Positions 17,313 to 24,542 of a stretch of 64,000 nucleotides of DNA are shown here, piece by piece. The stretch lies in NCBI GenBank assembly GCA_964531715.1, contig CAZHEE010000008.1, positions 1 to 64,000 on the forward strand, in the 5' to 3' direction. Position 1 is the first letter of the stretch. The number at the start of each line of letters is the position of its first letter. The notes beneath the pieces are model-generated. The model was not told where the DNA came from and did no database searches. It was given only the letters and a program-made list of their open reading frames with translations. The DNA is from UBA1664 sp964531715. Its GTDB lineage: Bacteria > Pseudomonadota > Alphaproteobacteria > Micavibrionales > UBA1664. A program made the translations under genes and the position numbers.

Positions 17313-17711
17313 TTTTTTTCGTCTTTCATGTCAAAGCAAACTAATGTTTATGTAATTATTCCTTAATCCGTCATTGCACGTTTTATGAAATAAATACGTG
17401 CAATCCATACGAACTTACTGGATTACACGTATTACGCTATCGCGCAAACGTGTAATGACGCTTAAGGAAACATCACTAAACCGACTGACTATCAGTCTTT
17501 CTATAAATTTGAACTTTCACATGAAAAATCGTGTCAGGATTTTAACCTTGGTAAGCTCGACACTCATAGGGCGAAGCGTTGCTTTTCCCGCTTCATTGAT
17601 TGATGTTATGACAGCTTTTTTCGTAAATGTCAATTTTATAATAAGTTATAATTTAAAAACTATCTCTATTAAACATCTTGGTTATATTTAAAATACTACG
17701 TACTATTCAGT
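17313..17711. other. Intergenic region with a palindromic repeat, no supported gene
   Basis: This 399-bp AT-rich gap separates rhlE and a divergent membrane protein. It holds the palindromic repeat at 17369-17460, and presumably the promoter of rhlE near 17313-17365. A 97-codon plus-strand frame at 17398-17691 begins inside the repeat and has no family features, so I do not call it. A decayed gene may lie in 17470-17690. Confidence 0.6.
17369..17460. repeat. CGTCATTGCACGTT palindromic repeat, copy 1
   Basis: The element begins CGTCATTGCACGTT and ends AACGTGTAATGACG, complementary except for one G-T pair. The inner arms are ACGTGCAATCC and GGATTACACGT. Related copies lie at 21590-21679 and, lacking the left outer arm, at 21999-22076. 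It is a mobile-looking intergenic hairpin family, distinct from the element in rsmB. Confidence 0.8.
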
Positions 17712-18149
17712 ATGCTGACAGAGTGGTTAACAATTATAGGTATTTTTACATTCGTAATTGGCTTTGTTTATTTTTGTGTACGTTTATCGAAACAAGAAAA
17801 CGAGGCCATCAAAACTAATAAAAACACTCCTTACAAAAAAGATGATAAGGAAATTTTTCGAGCATTATTACGTTACATATATGTTTTATTTACTTTAATT
17901 TCGATCTGTATTTTCTTCAGCATGAAAGAGGCATGGTATATATTTGGTCTACTATCTATTGTGACCTGGTTGTATATGATGAGCAAAGGAATTCATCTGT
18001 TAAGACTTTCAAAAAAAGCTCCACATCCCAATACGCGTTATAATATTGTTGGCATTACTGGGGCATTTGTTTTTATGGGGTCTATATTATTCTTGATTAT
18101 AGCGGGAGGAATACTGCTTGCCTGGTTAGATGGTCAAAAATTACTATAA
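17712..18149 (+). CDS. Hypothetical membrane protein
   Basis: The protein has 145 residues and about four membrane helices (roughly 6-24, 52-70, 74-92 and 110-136). The cytoplasmic loop between the first two is highly charged (KQENEAIKTNKNTPYKKDD). I do not recognise the family. The gene is AT-rich compared with rhlE and xerC on either side and is preceded by repeat-bearing DNA, so horizontal acquisition is plausible. No partner gene is evident. Confidence 0.6.
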   Translation: MLTEWLTIIGIFTFVIGFVYFCVRLSKQENEAIKTNKNTPYKKDDKEIFRALLRYIYVLFTLISICIFFSMKEAWYIFGLLSIVTWLYMMSKGIHLLRLSKKAPHPNTRYNIVGITGAFVFMGSILFLIIAGGILLAWLDGQKLL

Positions 18150-18177
18150 TTTGTAAAACTATTAAACTTTTTAAATA

Positions 18178-19104
18178 TTAAGCCCTTGGATGGGATTTGA
18201 GGAAAATATCCATCATCGCCTCATGGTCGACATCGGCGTAAATCTGAGTTGATGAGAGTGATTCATGCCCGAGGAGATGTTGAATCTCTCGCAAATTCAT
18301 CCCTTCACCAAGCAAATGCGTGGCAAAACTATGCCTCAGTGCGTGGGGGGTCACCGTATCAGGCAAACCCATATCAACGCGAAGTTTTCGCATTGCCTTT
18401 TGTGCCATTCCTTGATTAAGCCGCTTTCCCTGTATGCCGCAAAAAAGGGGCGATAAATTGTCATCGGATAGGGGCGCGGCGGCGCGATAATCCTCTACAC
18501 GTTTTTTCACGATCGGCAGTAACGGCACTTCCCGTTCCTTGTTGCCTTTCCCAGTAATACGTAGCTTTCGCCCATCGAGAGGCCAATCGCCAACATTCAT
18601 TTTCAGGGCCTCATCAATCCTCAAGCCTGAACCGTAAAGTAAAGAAAAAAGGGCATAATCGCGCAAACCCGTCCAGTTTTTTACATTCTCAACGGCATTG
18701 TCAATCAGTTTTAAAAGCTGAGTATACTCAATCGGGCGCGGTACTTTTGCAGGGCGTTTCGGTGTGTTGAGCAGGCTTGCCGCAGGGTTATGCATGATTC
18801 CGTTTTGATCCAGAAAGGTGAAAAAATTTCGGATGCCGGCCAGCGACCGCGCGCGGGATGAGGCCTTCGCCCCTTTCACCGCCTTTTGCGTGAGCCATGA
18901 CCTGAAATCCGTTATTGCCGTTTCCGATAAATCATTGATTGAGATTTGTTGCCCCTGATGGGTGTTCATGAATTTCAGGAAATGCAGCATATCCGTCTGA
19001 TATGCCCTGAGCGTATGGGAGGAGAGTTGTCGCCTGCTTAAATGTGCATACCAATCATTGACCGCTTTATCCAAATCCGGCGCACAGTATAAAGCATAGG
19101 ACAT
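18178..19104 (-). CDS. xerC: Tyrosine recombinase XerC
   Basis: XerC resolves chromosome dimers at dif together with XerD. It has 308 residues. The N-terminal SAM-like core-binding domain (about 12-100) is followed by the catalytic domain. The active-site set is complete: R162 (SGLRIDEAL), K186 (GKGNKE), H254 and R257 (HALRHSFATHLL), H280 (LGHESLSS) and Y289. It lies 10 bases downstream of the DUF484 gene, the standard DUF484-xerC arrangement of proteobacteria, which separates it from XerD and from mobile-element integrases. Confidence 0.94.
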   Translation of the reverse strand: MSYALYCAPDLDKAVNDWYAHLSRRQLSSHTLRAYQTDMLHFLKFMNTHQGQQISINDLSETAITDFRSWLTQKAVKGAKASSRARSLAGIRNFFTFLDQNGIMHNPAASLLNTPKRPAKVPRPIEYTQLLKLIDNAVENVKNWTGLRDYALFSLLYGSGLRIDEALKMNVGDWPLDGRKLRITGKGNKEREVPLLPIVKKRVEDYRAAAPLSDDNLSPLFCGIQGKRLNQGMAQKAMRKLRVDMGLPDTVTPHALRHSFATHLLGEGMNLREIQHLLGHESLSSTQIYADVDHEAMMDIFLKSHPRA

Positions 19105-19114
19105 ACGCGCCGCC

Positions 19115-19804
19115 CTAACCGTTCCAGAATTTTAAGGCACGCTCAACGCAGCGGCAAAGAAAAGTAATCAGCTCAGCCCCTTGCCCTTCAACAAACATGT
19201 CAGGATCGCGCGAGCCGAAAGCCAGAATTGATGGCGGAATATCAAGCGTTTCATCGATCCTGAGCAAGGCTTGAGACTTGATAATCCCGGCCGCAGAACC
19301 AAAAATTGCCTCGGTGCCTTGCGTGTTTGAATAAAGACGGGCGGTGTGACCCTCCATCCAATTTTCAACTGTCCCGCTTGAAACAATTTTGAGTGTATTA
19401 TGTTGCGCCTTCGAAAAATCATGCTCGCTTTCGATAATGAGTGATGCCGCATCGCAATCGAGGATGACAGGAACATCGACAGAAAGAACCTGTACAAATT
19501 CATTAAATGTCCCGGCCTCCAAAAACCTTAAAACCGCATCATGAATACGGGCGAGGTTATTCATATTTTCGCGGCTGACCTCAATAATATCACGCGTTGT
19601 ATCCAGAACCATGCGCTTATCGGCTTTAAGCTTTTCAAGCATATAATGATTAAAATCAACGACATGCCGACCGTTCGATTTATCCTTGGGCGGGATGAGG
19701 TAATCCAGCGCATCCGGGTTTTTTTGCAAGAATTGCGGATTATTTTTTAAATAAGCAATGACGTCATCGTCATTCATATCGTTTTTTTGCGCAGTGTGAT
19801 TCAT
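19115..19804 (-). CDS. DUF484 family protein (GAF-like)
   Basis: The protein has 229 residues. The N-terminus carries the DUF484 signature DDDVIAYLKNNPQFLQKNPD, then a helical linker with EVSRENMNNLARIHDAVLRF, and a GAF-like domain to the end. A start at codon 10 (MNDDDVIAYL) is possible. It is the first gene of a two-gene operon with xerC. The family's biochemical role is not established; the strict linkage suggests a link to recombination or division, which is inference. Confidence 0.9.
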   Translation of the reverse strand: MNHTAQKNDMNDDDVIAYLKNNPQFLQKNPDALDYLIPPKDKSNGRHVVDFNHYMLEKLKADKRMVLDTTRDIIEVSRENMNNLARIHDAVLRFLEAGTFNEFVQVLSVDVPVILDCDAASLIIESEHDFSKAQHNTLKIVSSGTVENWMEGHTARLYSNTQGTEAIFGSAAGIIKSQALLRIDETLDIPPSILAFGSRDPDMFVEGQGAELITFLCRCVERALKFWNG

Positions 19805-19897
19805 GGAAAGATTTTACCATAGCGCACCAAACGGTCAAACAGATGATGGAAATTTTTTATGGCTTGCATGGTCAAGCTATGTTAATGACAAACACTA

Positions 19898-19965
19898 TGT
19901 CATTTTGAGGCAAAGCCGAAGAATCTGATTTGAGATCCTTCGTCGTTTTACTCCTCAGGATGACA
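19898..19965. repeat. TGTCATTTTGAGG...CCTCAGGATGACA palindromic repeat
   Basis: Outer arms TGTCATTTTGAGG (19898) and CTCAGGATGACA (ending 19965) and inner arms GAAGAATCTGA and GATCCTTCGTCG form an interrupted palindrome between the DUF484 gene and fliE. A degenerate relative ending GGGATGACA lies at 29013-29092. This resembles widespread intergenic hairpin elements of proteobacteria. Confidence 0.7.
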
Positions 19966-19979
19966 TTATAAAACGCCAC

Positions 19980-20291
19980 CTAAATCGGCATACGCATAAC
20001 ATCCTGATAGGCGGAAATGACCCGTGTTGTAATCGATTTTGCGGTTTGAAGGACGACTTCGGCCTCGGTCACGGCCTGAACAACGTCAATCGGTGTTGCA
20101 TTGCCGGTTAATGCGGCTGCGGAGACTTGCTCAGACGTTTTTTGCGTATCGATAACCTTCCCAAGCCCGGCCTTAACCATTGACCCGAATGAAACCTGAT
20201 CATCACGGTCAGCACCATTCGGTGCGATTGTCGCAATCTTTGCCGTGTTTTGATAAAGGCTTGCCGCCTGCTGACCGATTATATTATTCAT
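19980..20291 (-). CDS. fliE: Flagellar hook-basal body protein FliE
   Basis: FliE joins the MS ring to the proximal rod. It has 103 residues, the usual size. The body ends with the family pattern TAKSITTRVISAYQDVMRMPI and contains IDVVQAVTEAEVVLQTA, the conserved helix. It is the last gene of the minus-strand operon flgB-flgC-fliE, 38 bases after flgC. Like other rod proteins it has no signal peptide and is exported by the flagellar type III apparatus. Confidence 0.95.
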   Translation of the reverse strand: MNNIIGQQAASLYQNTAKIATIAPNGADRDDQVSFGSMVKAGLGKVIDTQKTSEQVSAAALTGNATPIDVVQAVTEAEVVLQTAKSITTRVISAYQDVMRMPI

Positions 20292-20329
20292 GTGATTTTT
20301 TTATCCTTTAATTTAAGTATAGCAAAAAC

Positions 20330-20740
20330 CTATTGCCCTATCAAATCAATCGTTTTGCCAAGCATCGCTTTTGAGATTTGAACCATCCCTAAATTTGCTT
20401 CATATGACCGTTGAGCCTCGCGCATATCCATGCTTTCAATCAATGTATTGATTTTGGGTGTTCTGATATAGCCATTATCATCCGCGCCAGGATGGCTTGG
20501 CATATATTTTAATTTGAACTCACCTTCGGCTTCCAAGACACGGGAGACTTCGACCTTTTCGACGCCACTTGCGCGGTCAAGAACATTTTTAAAGATAACT
20601 GTTTTACGCTGATAAGGCTCTGCATTTGGTGTATTCGCCGCCGTGTTTGCGTTTGCGATATTTTGAGCCGTCACACGCAAGCGATGGCCTTGCGCCTTCA
20701 TGCCTGAGGCCGAAATTTCCATTGCGTTAAAGAAATCCAT
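20330..20740 (-). CDS. flgC: Flagellar basal-body rod protein FlgC
   Basis: A proximal-rod subunit of 136 residues. The N-terminal rod signature is FNAMEISASGMKAQGHRLRVTAQNIANANT, here broken across residues 4-33. The C-terminal motif YEANLGMVQISKAMLGKTIDL is that of the rod/hook family. It is located 16 bases after flgB and before fliE, the order in many alphaproteobacteria. Confidence 0.95.
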   Translation of the reverse strand: MDFFNAMEISASGMKAQGHRLRVTAQNIANANTAANTPNAEPYQRKTVIFKNVLDRASGVEKVEVSRVLEAEGEFKLKYMPSHPGADDNGYIRTPKINTLIESMDMREAQRSYEANLGMVQISKAMLGKTIDLIGQ

Positions 20741-20756
20741 GTTTCTATACCTTTCC

Positions 20757-21158
20757 TTAATCTGTTACGACCATGCGAATCATACCGACATTCTTGCGGT
20801 ATAAATTCGTGATCATATTGTAATCCGCCATGGTTTGTTGAGCCTTGAATAATTGCTCTTCCATAATGACCGCATTATCATCTGGGGCAGATTCATAAAC
20901 CTGTTTCATCTCACGCGCATCTGCCTCTGCCAATCGGGGTTGCCCACCGATATGATTGCTGTTTGTGACTGCTTGTGAGAGTGACGGGCGGCCTGTCGCG
21001 CCCTTCATAACCTTACCGAAATCGACTTCTTGCAGGTCAGAAGGGCGAAAGCCAGGTGTATCAGCATTGGCGATATTGGATGATATCGTGACCTGACGCT
21101 GGTTCAGCCAGTTCATCTTGCCATTAATCCCGCGCATCAAACCGATATTATCTAACAT
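20757..21158 (-). CDS. flgB: Flagellar basal-body rod protein FlgB
   Basis: A proximal-rod subunit and the first gene of flgBC-fliE. I choose the ATG at 21158 (133 residues, MLDNIGLMRGINGKM). It is preceded by a GAGGGT-type ribosome-binding site and fits the family length; a longer frame to 21221 adds 21 residues with no similarity. The rod motif VTISSNIANADTPGFRPSDL is at about 22-41. The C-terminal DYNMITNLYRKNVGMIRMV completes the coiled-coil partner helix. It is divergent from the FlhB-like gene, with the promoters sharing about 56 bases. Confidence 0.94.
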   Translation of the reverse strand: MLDNIGLMRGINGKMNWLNQRQVTISSNIANADTPGFRPSDLQEVDFGKVMKGATGRPSLSQAVTNSNHIGGQPRLAEADAREMKQVYESAPDDNAVIMEEQLFKAQQTMADYNMITNLYRKNVGMIRMVVTD

Positions 21159-21214
21159 TCTTTTATCCTGACCCTCATCATGATATATTTTATAAATAAA
21201 GCATTGCAGGAACC

Positions 21215-21574
21215 ATGCCAAAAATTATGACAGATGACGGCTTTCAGGATAAAAAGACGAATTTTGAGGCGATAAAACCATCGTCTCAAACCATTGCGGT
21301 TGCGGTTAAAGATTATAATGATAGTGGTATCAGCACGCCGCATATCAAGGCCGCGGCACGGGGGGCTTTAGCGGAGAAAATCCTAAAACTTGCATTTGAG
21401 AATGACATTAAAGTCCGGAAGGACAGCGATTTGGCAGAAATGCTTGCCGAGCTGGAGCTTGACTCGCCGATACCGACAGAGGCTTTAACAGTGATTGCGG
21501 AAATTCTGTCCTATGTTTACCGTGCAAATGGCGAACCCGACCCTTTTAATGCGATTTTAGATGATGATAAGTAA
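21215..21574 (+). CDS. FlhB C-terminal-domain-like export protein (FlhX-like)
   Basis: The protein has 119 residues. It corresponds to the cytoplasmic substrate-specificity domain of FlhB/YscU without the membrane part: IAVAVKDYNDSG, ARGALAEKILKLAFENDI, then LAEMLAELELDSPIP. The NPTH autocleavage loop of FlhB is missing; the protein begins just after that position. Stand-alone FlhB C-domain proteins are known in several bacteria and can partly replace the FlhB C-domain. An AGGA ribosome-binding site precedes the ATG by six bases. It is divergent from flgB and likely involved in flagellar export switching. Confidence 0.85.
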   Translation: MPKIMTDDGFQDKKTNFEAIKPSSQTIAVAVKDYNDSGISTPHIKAAARGALAEKILKLAFENDIKVRKDSDLAEMLAELELDSPIPTEALTVIAEILSYVYRANGEPDPFNAILDDDK

Positions 21575-21589
21575 AAGCAAAAATATAAT

Positions 21590-21679
21590 CGTCATTGCAC
21601 GTTTGCATCGCAATATATGCAATCCAGCATCATCGTATGGATTACACATATTTTCCTAAAGTCAAAACGTGTAATGACG
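21590..21679. repeat. CGTCATTGCACGTT palindromic repeat, copy 2
   Basis: Complete copy with outer arms CGTCATTGCACGTTT and AAAACGTGTAATGACG, and inner arms TGCAATCCA and TGGATTACA. It starts 16 bases after the FlhB-like stop codon and could also help end that transcript. Confidence 0.85.
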
Positions 21680-21730
21680 TGTTTTTAACAGTTGATAGGT
21701 TTTATTGCCCTCACTGTCTTTCCCTGTCAT

Positions 21731-21781
21731 CCCCGCCTCTGAGCGGGGATCCGAACAATAGACCCCCGCTCGGAGGCGGGG
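21731..21781. repeat. GC-rich palindrome, copy 2
   Basis: CCCCGCCTCTGAGCGGGG (21731-21748) pairs with CCCCGCTCGGAGGCGGGG (21764-21781) with one mismatch. Spacer, flanks and downstream GGAACGAT match the copy at 12126-12176. Confidence 0.85.
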
Positions 21782-21916
21782 GAACGATATTTTTAAACTG
21801 TTATTGCAAGGCTTGTACCTGCAACCTGGTAATATTTTAACCGCAGAGTTATAGAGTAAGAGGAGTTTTTATAAGTTACGTATCTTTAATACCTCGTGTT
21901 TAGTCCAAATAACAAA

Positions 21917-21991
21917 ACCACGAATAAACACAAATTCACAAAAAATAATAACATCGTTTAAATTCGTGTCTATTCGTGTGCATTTGTGGTG
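21917..21991. repeat. CCACGAAT...ATTCGTG hairpin repeat
   Basis: ACCACGAATAAACACAAATT (from 21917) is broadly complementary to AATTCGTGTCTATTCGTG with GCATTTGTGGT after it, giving an imperfect 30-base-arm hairpin. Similar ACCACGAAT-type hairpins are scattered in many bacterial genomes. Confidence 0.75.
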
Positions 21992-21998
21992 AAAAATC

Positions 21999-22095
21999 TT
22001 TGCATCGCAATATATGCAATCCAGCATCATCGTATGGATTACATGTATTTGCCTAAAGTCAAAACGTGTAATGACGTATTTTTAACAGTTGATAG
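21999..22095. repeat. Partial direct copy of the 21603-21700 segment
   Basis: From TTTGCATCGCAATATATG through CAGTTGATAG the sequence repeats 21602-21697 with few changes. It lacks the left CGTCATTGCACG arm, whose place is taken by the CCACGAAT hairpin. This indicates a local duplication followed by insertion or replacement. Confidence 0.8.
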
Positions 22096-22145
22096 TTTTT
22101 AAATTGCCTTTGTCATGACCGTGAATGTAATGGCATAGTAATGCC

Positions 22146-22421
22146 ATGGATATCGGGCAATATTTACAATTAGCAGTCGGGCTTATCATAGTCCTTGGGT
22201 TAATGGGATTATTCGCTTTTCTCATGAATTACCTGAACCGCACGCGGGCAGGGCTGGTCGGAGGTGCGGCGCGCTTAAAAATTGTTGAGTATAAAATGAT
22301 TGACCCGAAGCATAAGGCCGTGATTTTAAAACGCGATGAGGTTGAACATCTAATTTTACTGTCCCAAAATGGGCAACCGGCCATTCTTGAAACCAATATT
22401 AAGCCAACAAATGATGCATAA
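22146..22421 (+). CDS. fliO: Flagellar biosynthesis protein FliO
   Basis: FliO helps assemble the FliP ring of the flagellar export gate. It has 91 residues. One membrane helix (about 7-30) precedes a small cytoplasmic domain with RLKIVEYKMIDPKHKAVILKRDEVEHLILL, written here as two overlapping conserved strands (positions 44-73). It overlaps the start of fliP by 11 bases, so the two are translationally linked. Sequence identity in this family is low; assignment rests on layout and position before fliP. Confidence 0.87.
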   Translation: MDIGQYLQLAVGLIIVLGLMGLFAFLMNYLNRTRAGLVGGAARLKIVEYKMIDPKHKAVILKRDEVEHLILLSQNGQPAILETNIKPTNDA

Positions 22422-23232
22422 AATTTTTGCCAATAAACTCTTATGCAGTTCGATAATCATATCGGTTATCAGTTTTACTTTATTATTACTATTCTCAAAT
22501 AATCTTGCCGCGCAATCTATCACGCTTGACCTCGGCACACCCGAAGGTGGCGTTGATGGCGCAATAAACAATCAGGAAACCTTAACAGGCCGCGTGGTTC
22601 AGCTGTTGGGGCTTCTCACTATTCTTTCTCTTGCGCCATCTATCCTGATTATGATGACAAGCTTTACACGGATTGTTGTGGTTTTGTCTTTCTTGAGGAC
22701 AGCAATGGGGGTACAGCAGACACCGCCCAATACGGTGATGATATCGCTCGCATTGTTCCTGACATTCTTCATCATGGCACCGACATTTAATGCCGCCTAT
22801 GAAACAGCGCTCAAGCCTCTACTCAACCAAGAGATTGAGGAAATGGAGGCTTATGAGCGCGGCATTATTCCGTTCAAAACTTTTATGCTGTCTCATACCC
22901 GTCCAAAGGATTTACAGTTGTTCGCAGAAATCAGCGAAACGGAAGAGGTTGAAAACCCGATGGATTTACCAATGACGGTTGTTATACCGTCTTTTATGAT
23001 ATCGGAATTGCGCCGCGCATTTGAAATCGGGTTTATGTTGTTCCTGCCTTTCCTGATTATCGATATGGTGACCGCCTCAATCCTCATGTCGATGGGGATG
23101 ATGATGCTGCCCCCCATTATGATATCCCTGCCGTTTAAGATTATCTTTTTCGTGCTTGTCGACGGATGGTATCTGGTGGCAGGGTCACTGATTAAAAGCT
23201 TTGACCAAAGTCTCCCCCTCCCTGAACCGTAA
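22411..23232 (+). CDS. fliP: Flagellar export gate protein FliP
   Basis: FliP forms the core pentamer of the flagellar type III export gate. From the ATG at 22411 it has 273 residues, with a signal-like N-terminus (about 1-33) as in most FliP. The conserved segments are LSLAPSILIMMTSFTRIVVV, FLRTAMGVQQTPPNTVMISL and the C-terminal PFLIIDMVTASILMSMGMMM. About four membrane helices are present. A longer frame from 22369 lies entirely in the fliO overlap and is less likely. Genes for FliQ, FliR and FlhA are not adjacent. Confidence 0.95.
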   Translation: MMHKIFANKLLCSSIIISVISFTLLLLFSNNLAAQSITLDLGTPEGGVDGAINNQETLTGRVVQLLGLLTILSLAPSILIMMTSFTRIVVVLSFLRTAMGVQQTPPNTVMISLALFLTFFIMAPTFNAAYETALKPLLNQEIEEMEAYERGIIPFKTFMLSHTRPKDLQLFAEISETEEVENPMDLPMTVVIPSFMISELRRAFEIGFMLFLPFLIIDMVTASILMSMGMMMLPPIMISLPFKIIFFVLVDGWYLVAGSLIKSFDQSLPLPEP

Positions 23233-23247
23233 AAAAGAATAATAATC

Positions 23248-23430
23248 ATGAGTAAGATCGAACCCGTCAGACCTGCAAATGCCCTGCCTAAAGTTGCTAA
23301 TACTAAACGACTTGGCGCAGATGGTGAGCTTGAAGAAATTAAGGCAAAATTGGAAGAACAGCGATGAGCTTGGGCACAACTTTCAAATCCAGAATATCCA
23401 GACTGTCTCCCTACACCTCGTAAAATTTAA
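23248..23430 (+). CDS. Small protein with an in-frame TGA (39 codons, then 20 more)
   Basis: An ATG at 23248, 15 bases after fliP, opens 39 codons (MSKIEPVRPANALPK... ending KAKLEEQR) stopped by a TGA at 23365-23367. The same frame continues for 20 codons that look strongly protein-like (AWAQLSNPEYPDCLP...) and end in TAA at 23428-23430. That TAA overlaps the convergent DUF2794 gene by 4 bases. The whole would be a 60-codon soluble protein with a helical middle. The TGA may be a recent nonsense mutation, a readthrough site or a sequence error. TGA ends other genes here, such as GNAT and hemD, so the code is standard. Family unknown. Confidence 0.5.
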
Positions 23431-23789
23431 CATGAACGTAAATTCGGTTTCTTTTTATGATCGGGATTGCGAAAGCGAATAAGTGCCTCTAAAAATTTTT
23501 CGGTGCGGCAAACTTGTTTTGAGCCATTAAAAACGCGATAAAAAGGCTTGCCGCCCTGTTTTGCCGATTTGGCTTTGGAAATTGAATAAATTACGGCTTG
23601 CGGAATACCCTGACCGCGCTCTATGACACAAAAAGTTGTCTGTTTCGCCTCGCACGTGATTGCATAATCGCGCCAGCCTTTATTCAATACACCCTCCGCA
23701 TAGGTCGAGAGCACCTGCCGCAACTCACCATGCGAAAATATGCTAGGATGGGTTTGACCGAAAGCGGTTGACGGAAATTTTTCTGTCAT
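23427..23789 (-). CDS. DUF2794 family protein
   Basis: The protein has 120 residues. The DUF2794 pattern is seen in FSHGELRQVLSTYAEGVLNKGWRDYAITCEAKQ (split: residues 18-50), then FCVIERGQGIPQAVIYSI, and a basic C-terminus with a helix ending in LIRFRNPDHKKKP. The family is largely alphaproteobacterial, and its role is not established. It is divergent from the YfgM-like gene, with about 40 bases between starts. Confidence 0.85.
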   Translation of the reverse strand: MTEKFPSTAFGQTHPSIFSHGELRQVLSTYAEGVLNKGWRDYAITCEAKQTTFCVIERGQGIPQAVIYSISKAKSAKQGGKPFYRVFNGSKQVCRTEKFLEALIRFRNPDHKKKPNLRSC

Positions 23790-23831
23790 TAAACTCTATT
23801 TTATCAAATTTTGAGCGGAAAAGCGACCCTT

Positions 23832-24542
23832 ATGGCAAAAAAAACAAAACAACAAACACAGGATGAACAAGACGAGCTTGCGGCTCAACTCTTATTAAAA
23901 GAAGCGGACGAATCGCTAAGGCAAGATAAGCTTAATGCCTTTTGGGATGAGTGGGGCAGTACAATCATATCGGTGGTGGCGATGGTTGTTCTTGGCACTA
24001 TTCTTGGTGTCGGTTGGCAATCATGGCAGGGTTCCCGTCAGGCGGCAGGGACAAACACTCTCATTGCGCTTGAACAAAACCCTGAAGCCGAAATCGCCAT
24101 AGATGGACATTATGGCGCGGTTGCAGGGCTTATCCGTGCTGGTCAATATGCGGATGCAGGGCTTGCCGCACAAAATGGGGAGGAAGTCACGCGCCTGTTC
24201 CAGCAAGCGGCAGAGGCAAATTTACCGCAAGAATGGGATTTGTTGGCGGAGTGGGGTGCGCTACGTATGCGTGCGGATGTTGCGGAAGCTGCCGATGTCA
24301 AAATCGGTGTAGCTCGCGATATGGTCGAACTGGCAGAACATTCTGATAATCCCTATCACCCTGCCATTTTAATGGAGGCGGGTGTCTTATTCGGCGAACA
24401 TGGCGAGCGAAAACAGGCGTTAATCGCTTTGGAAAACGCCGCGAATAATGAGGCCGCGCAAGCCACACCTGATTTGTTACAGAAAATAGCGGCTTATCAT
24501 GCCCTTTACACACGCGAACTGACCGAGGTTTTGAATGACTAA
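23832..24542 (+). CDS. YfgM-like TPR periplasmic chaperone-type protein
   Basis: The protein has 236 residues from the ATG at 23832 (a TTG at 23811 would add seven). A charged cytoplasmic start precedes a single membrane helix (about 45-65: IISVVAMVVLGTILGVGW). The periplasmic portion has degenerate TPR helices (TPR_21). YfgM in Escherichia coli associates with SecYEG and periplasmic chaperones. Here it directly precedes bamB with an 8-base overlap, the conserved yfgM-bamB order. The der gene, often third in this cluster, is not present. Confidence 0.88.
   Translation: MAKKTKQQTQDEQDELAAQLLLKEADESLRQDKLNAFWDEWGSTIISVVAMVVLGTILGVGWQSWQGSRQAAGTNTLIALEQNPEAEIAIDGHYGAVAGLIRAGQYADAGLAAQNGEEVTRLFQQAAEANLPQEWDLLAEWGALRMRADVAEAADVKIGVARDMVELAEHSDNPYHPAILMEAGVLFGEHGERKQALIALENAANNEAAQATPDLLQKIAAYHALYTRELTEVLND

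Larger units (their letters stand above)
21575..22145. other. 571-bp intergenic repeat nest between FlhB-like gene and fliO
   Basis: This gap holds four repeat units of three families: the palindrome at 21590-21679, the GC-rich palindrome at 21731-21781, the CCACGAAT hairpin at 21917-21991, and a partial copy of the first at 21999-22095. The first and last copies share about 97 bases nearly identically (21603-21700 and 21999-22095). A plus-strand frame at 21595-21840 is composed of repeat sequence and is not called. No gene seen. Confidence 0.75.

Noticed and set aside
17398..17691. 97-codon plus-strand reading frame between rhlE and the membrane protein
   Set aside because: It begins inside the palindromic repeat at 17369-17460, has no ribosome-binding site, and its composition is not protein-like.
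21595..21840. 81-codon frame in the flagellar intergenic region
   Set aside because: It consists almost wholly of two repeat elements (21590-21679 and 21731-21781).
23365..23367. Selenocysteine or recoded TGA in a variant genetic code
   Set aside because: TGA ends other genes normally here (GNAT, hemD, M29), and no SECIS-like hairpin was recognised, so recoding is not supported over mutation or readthrough.
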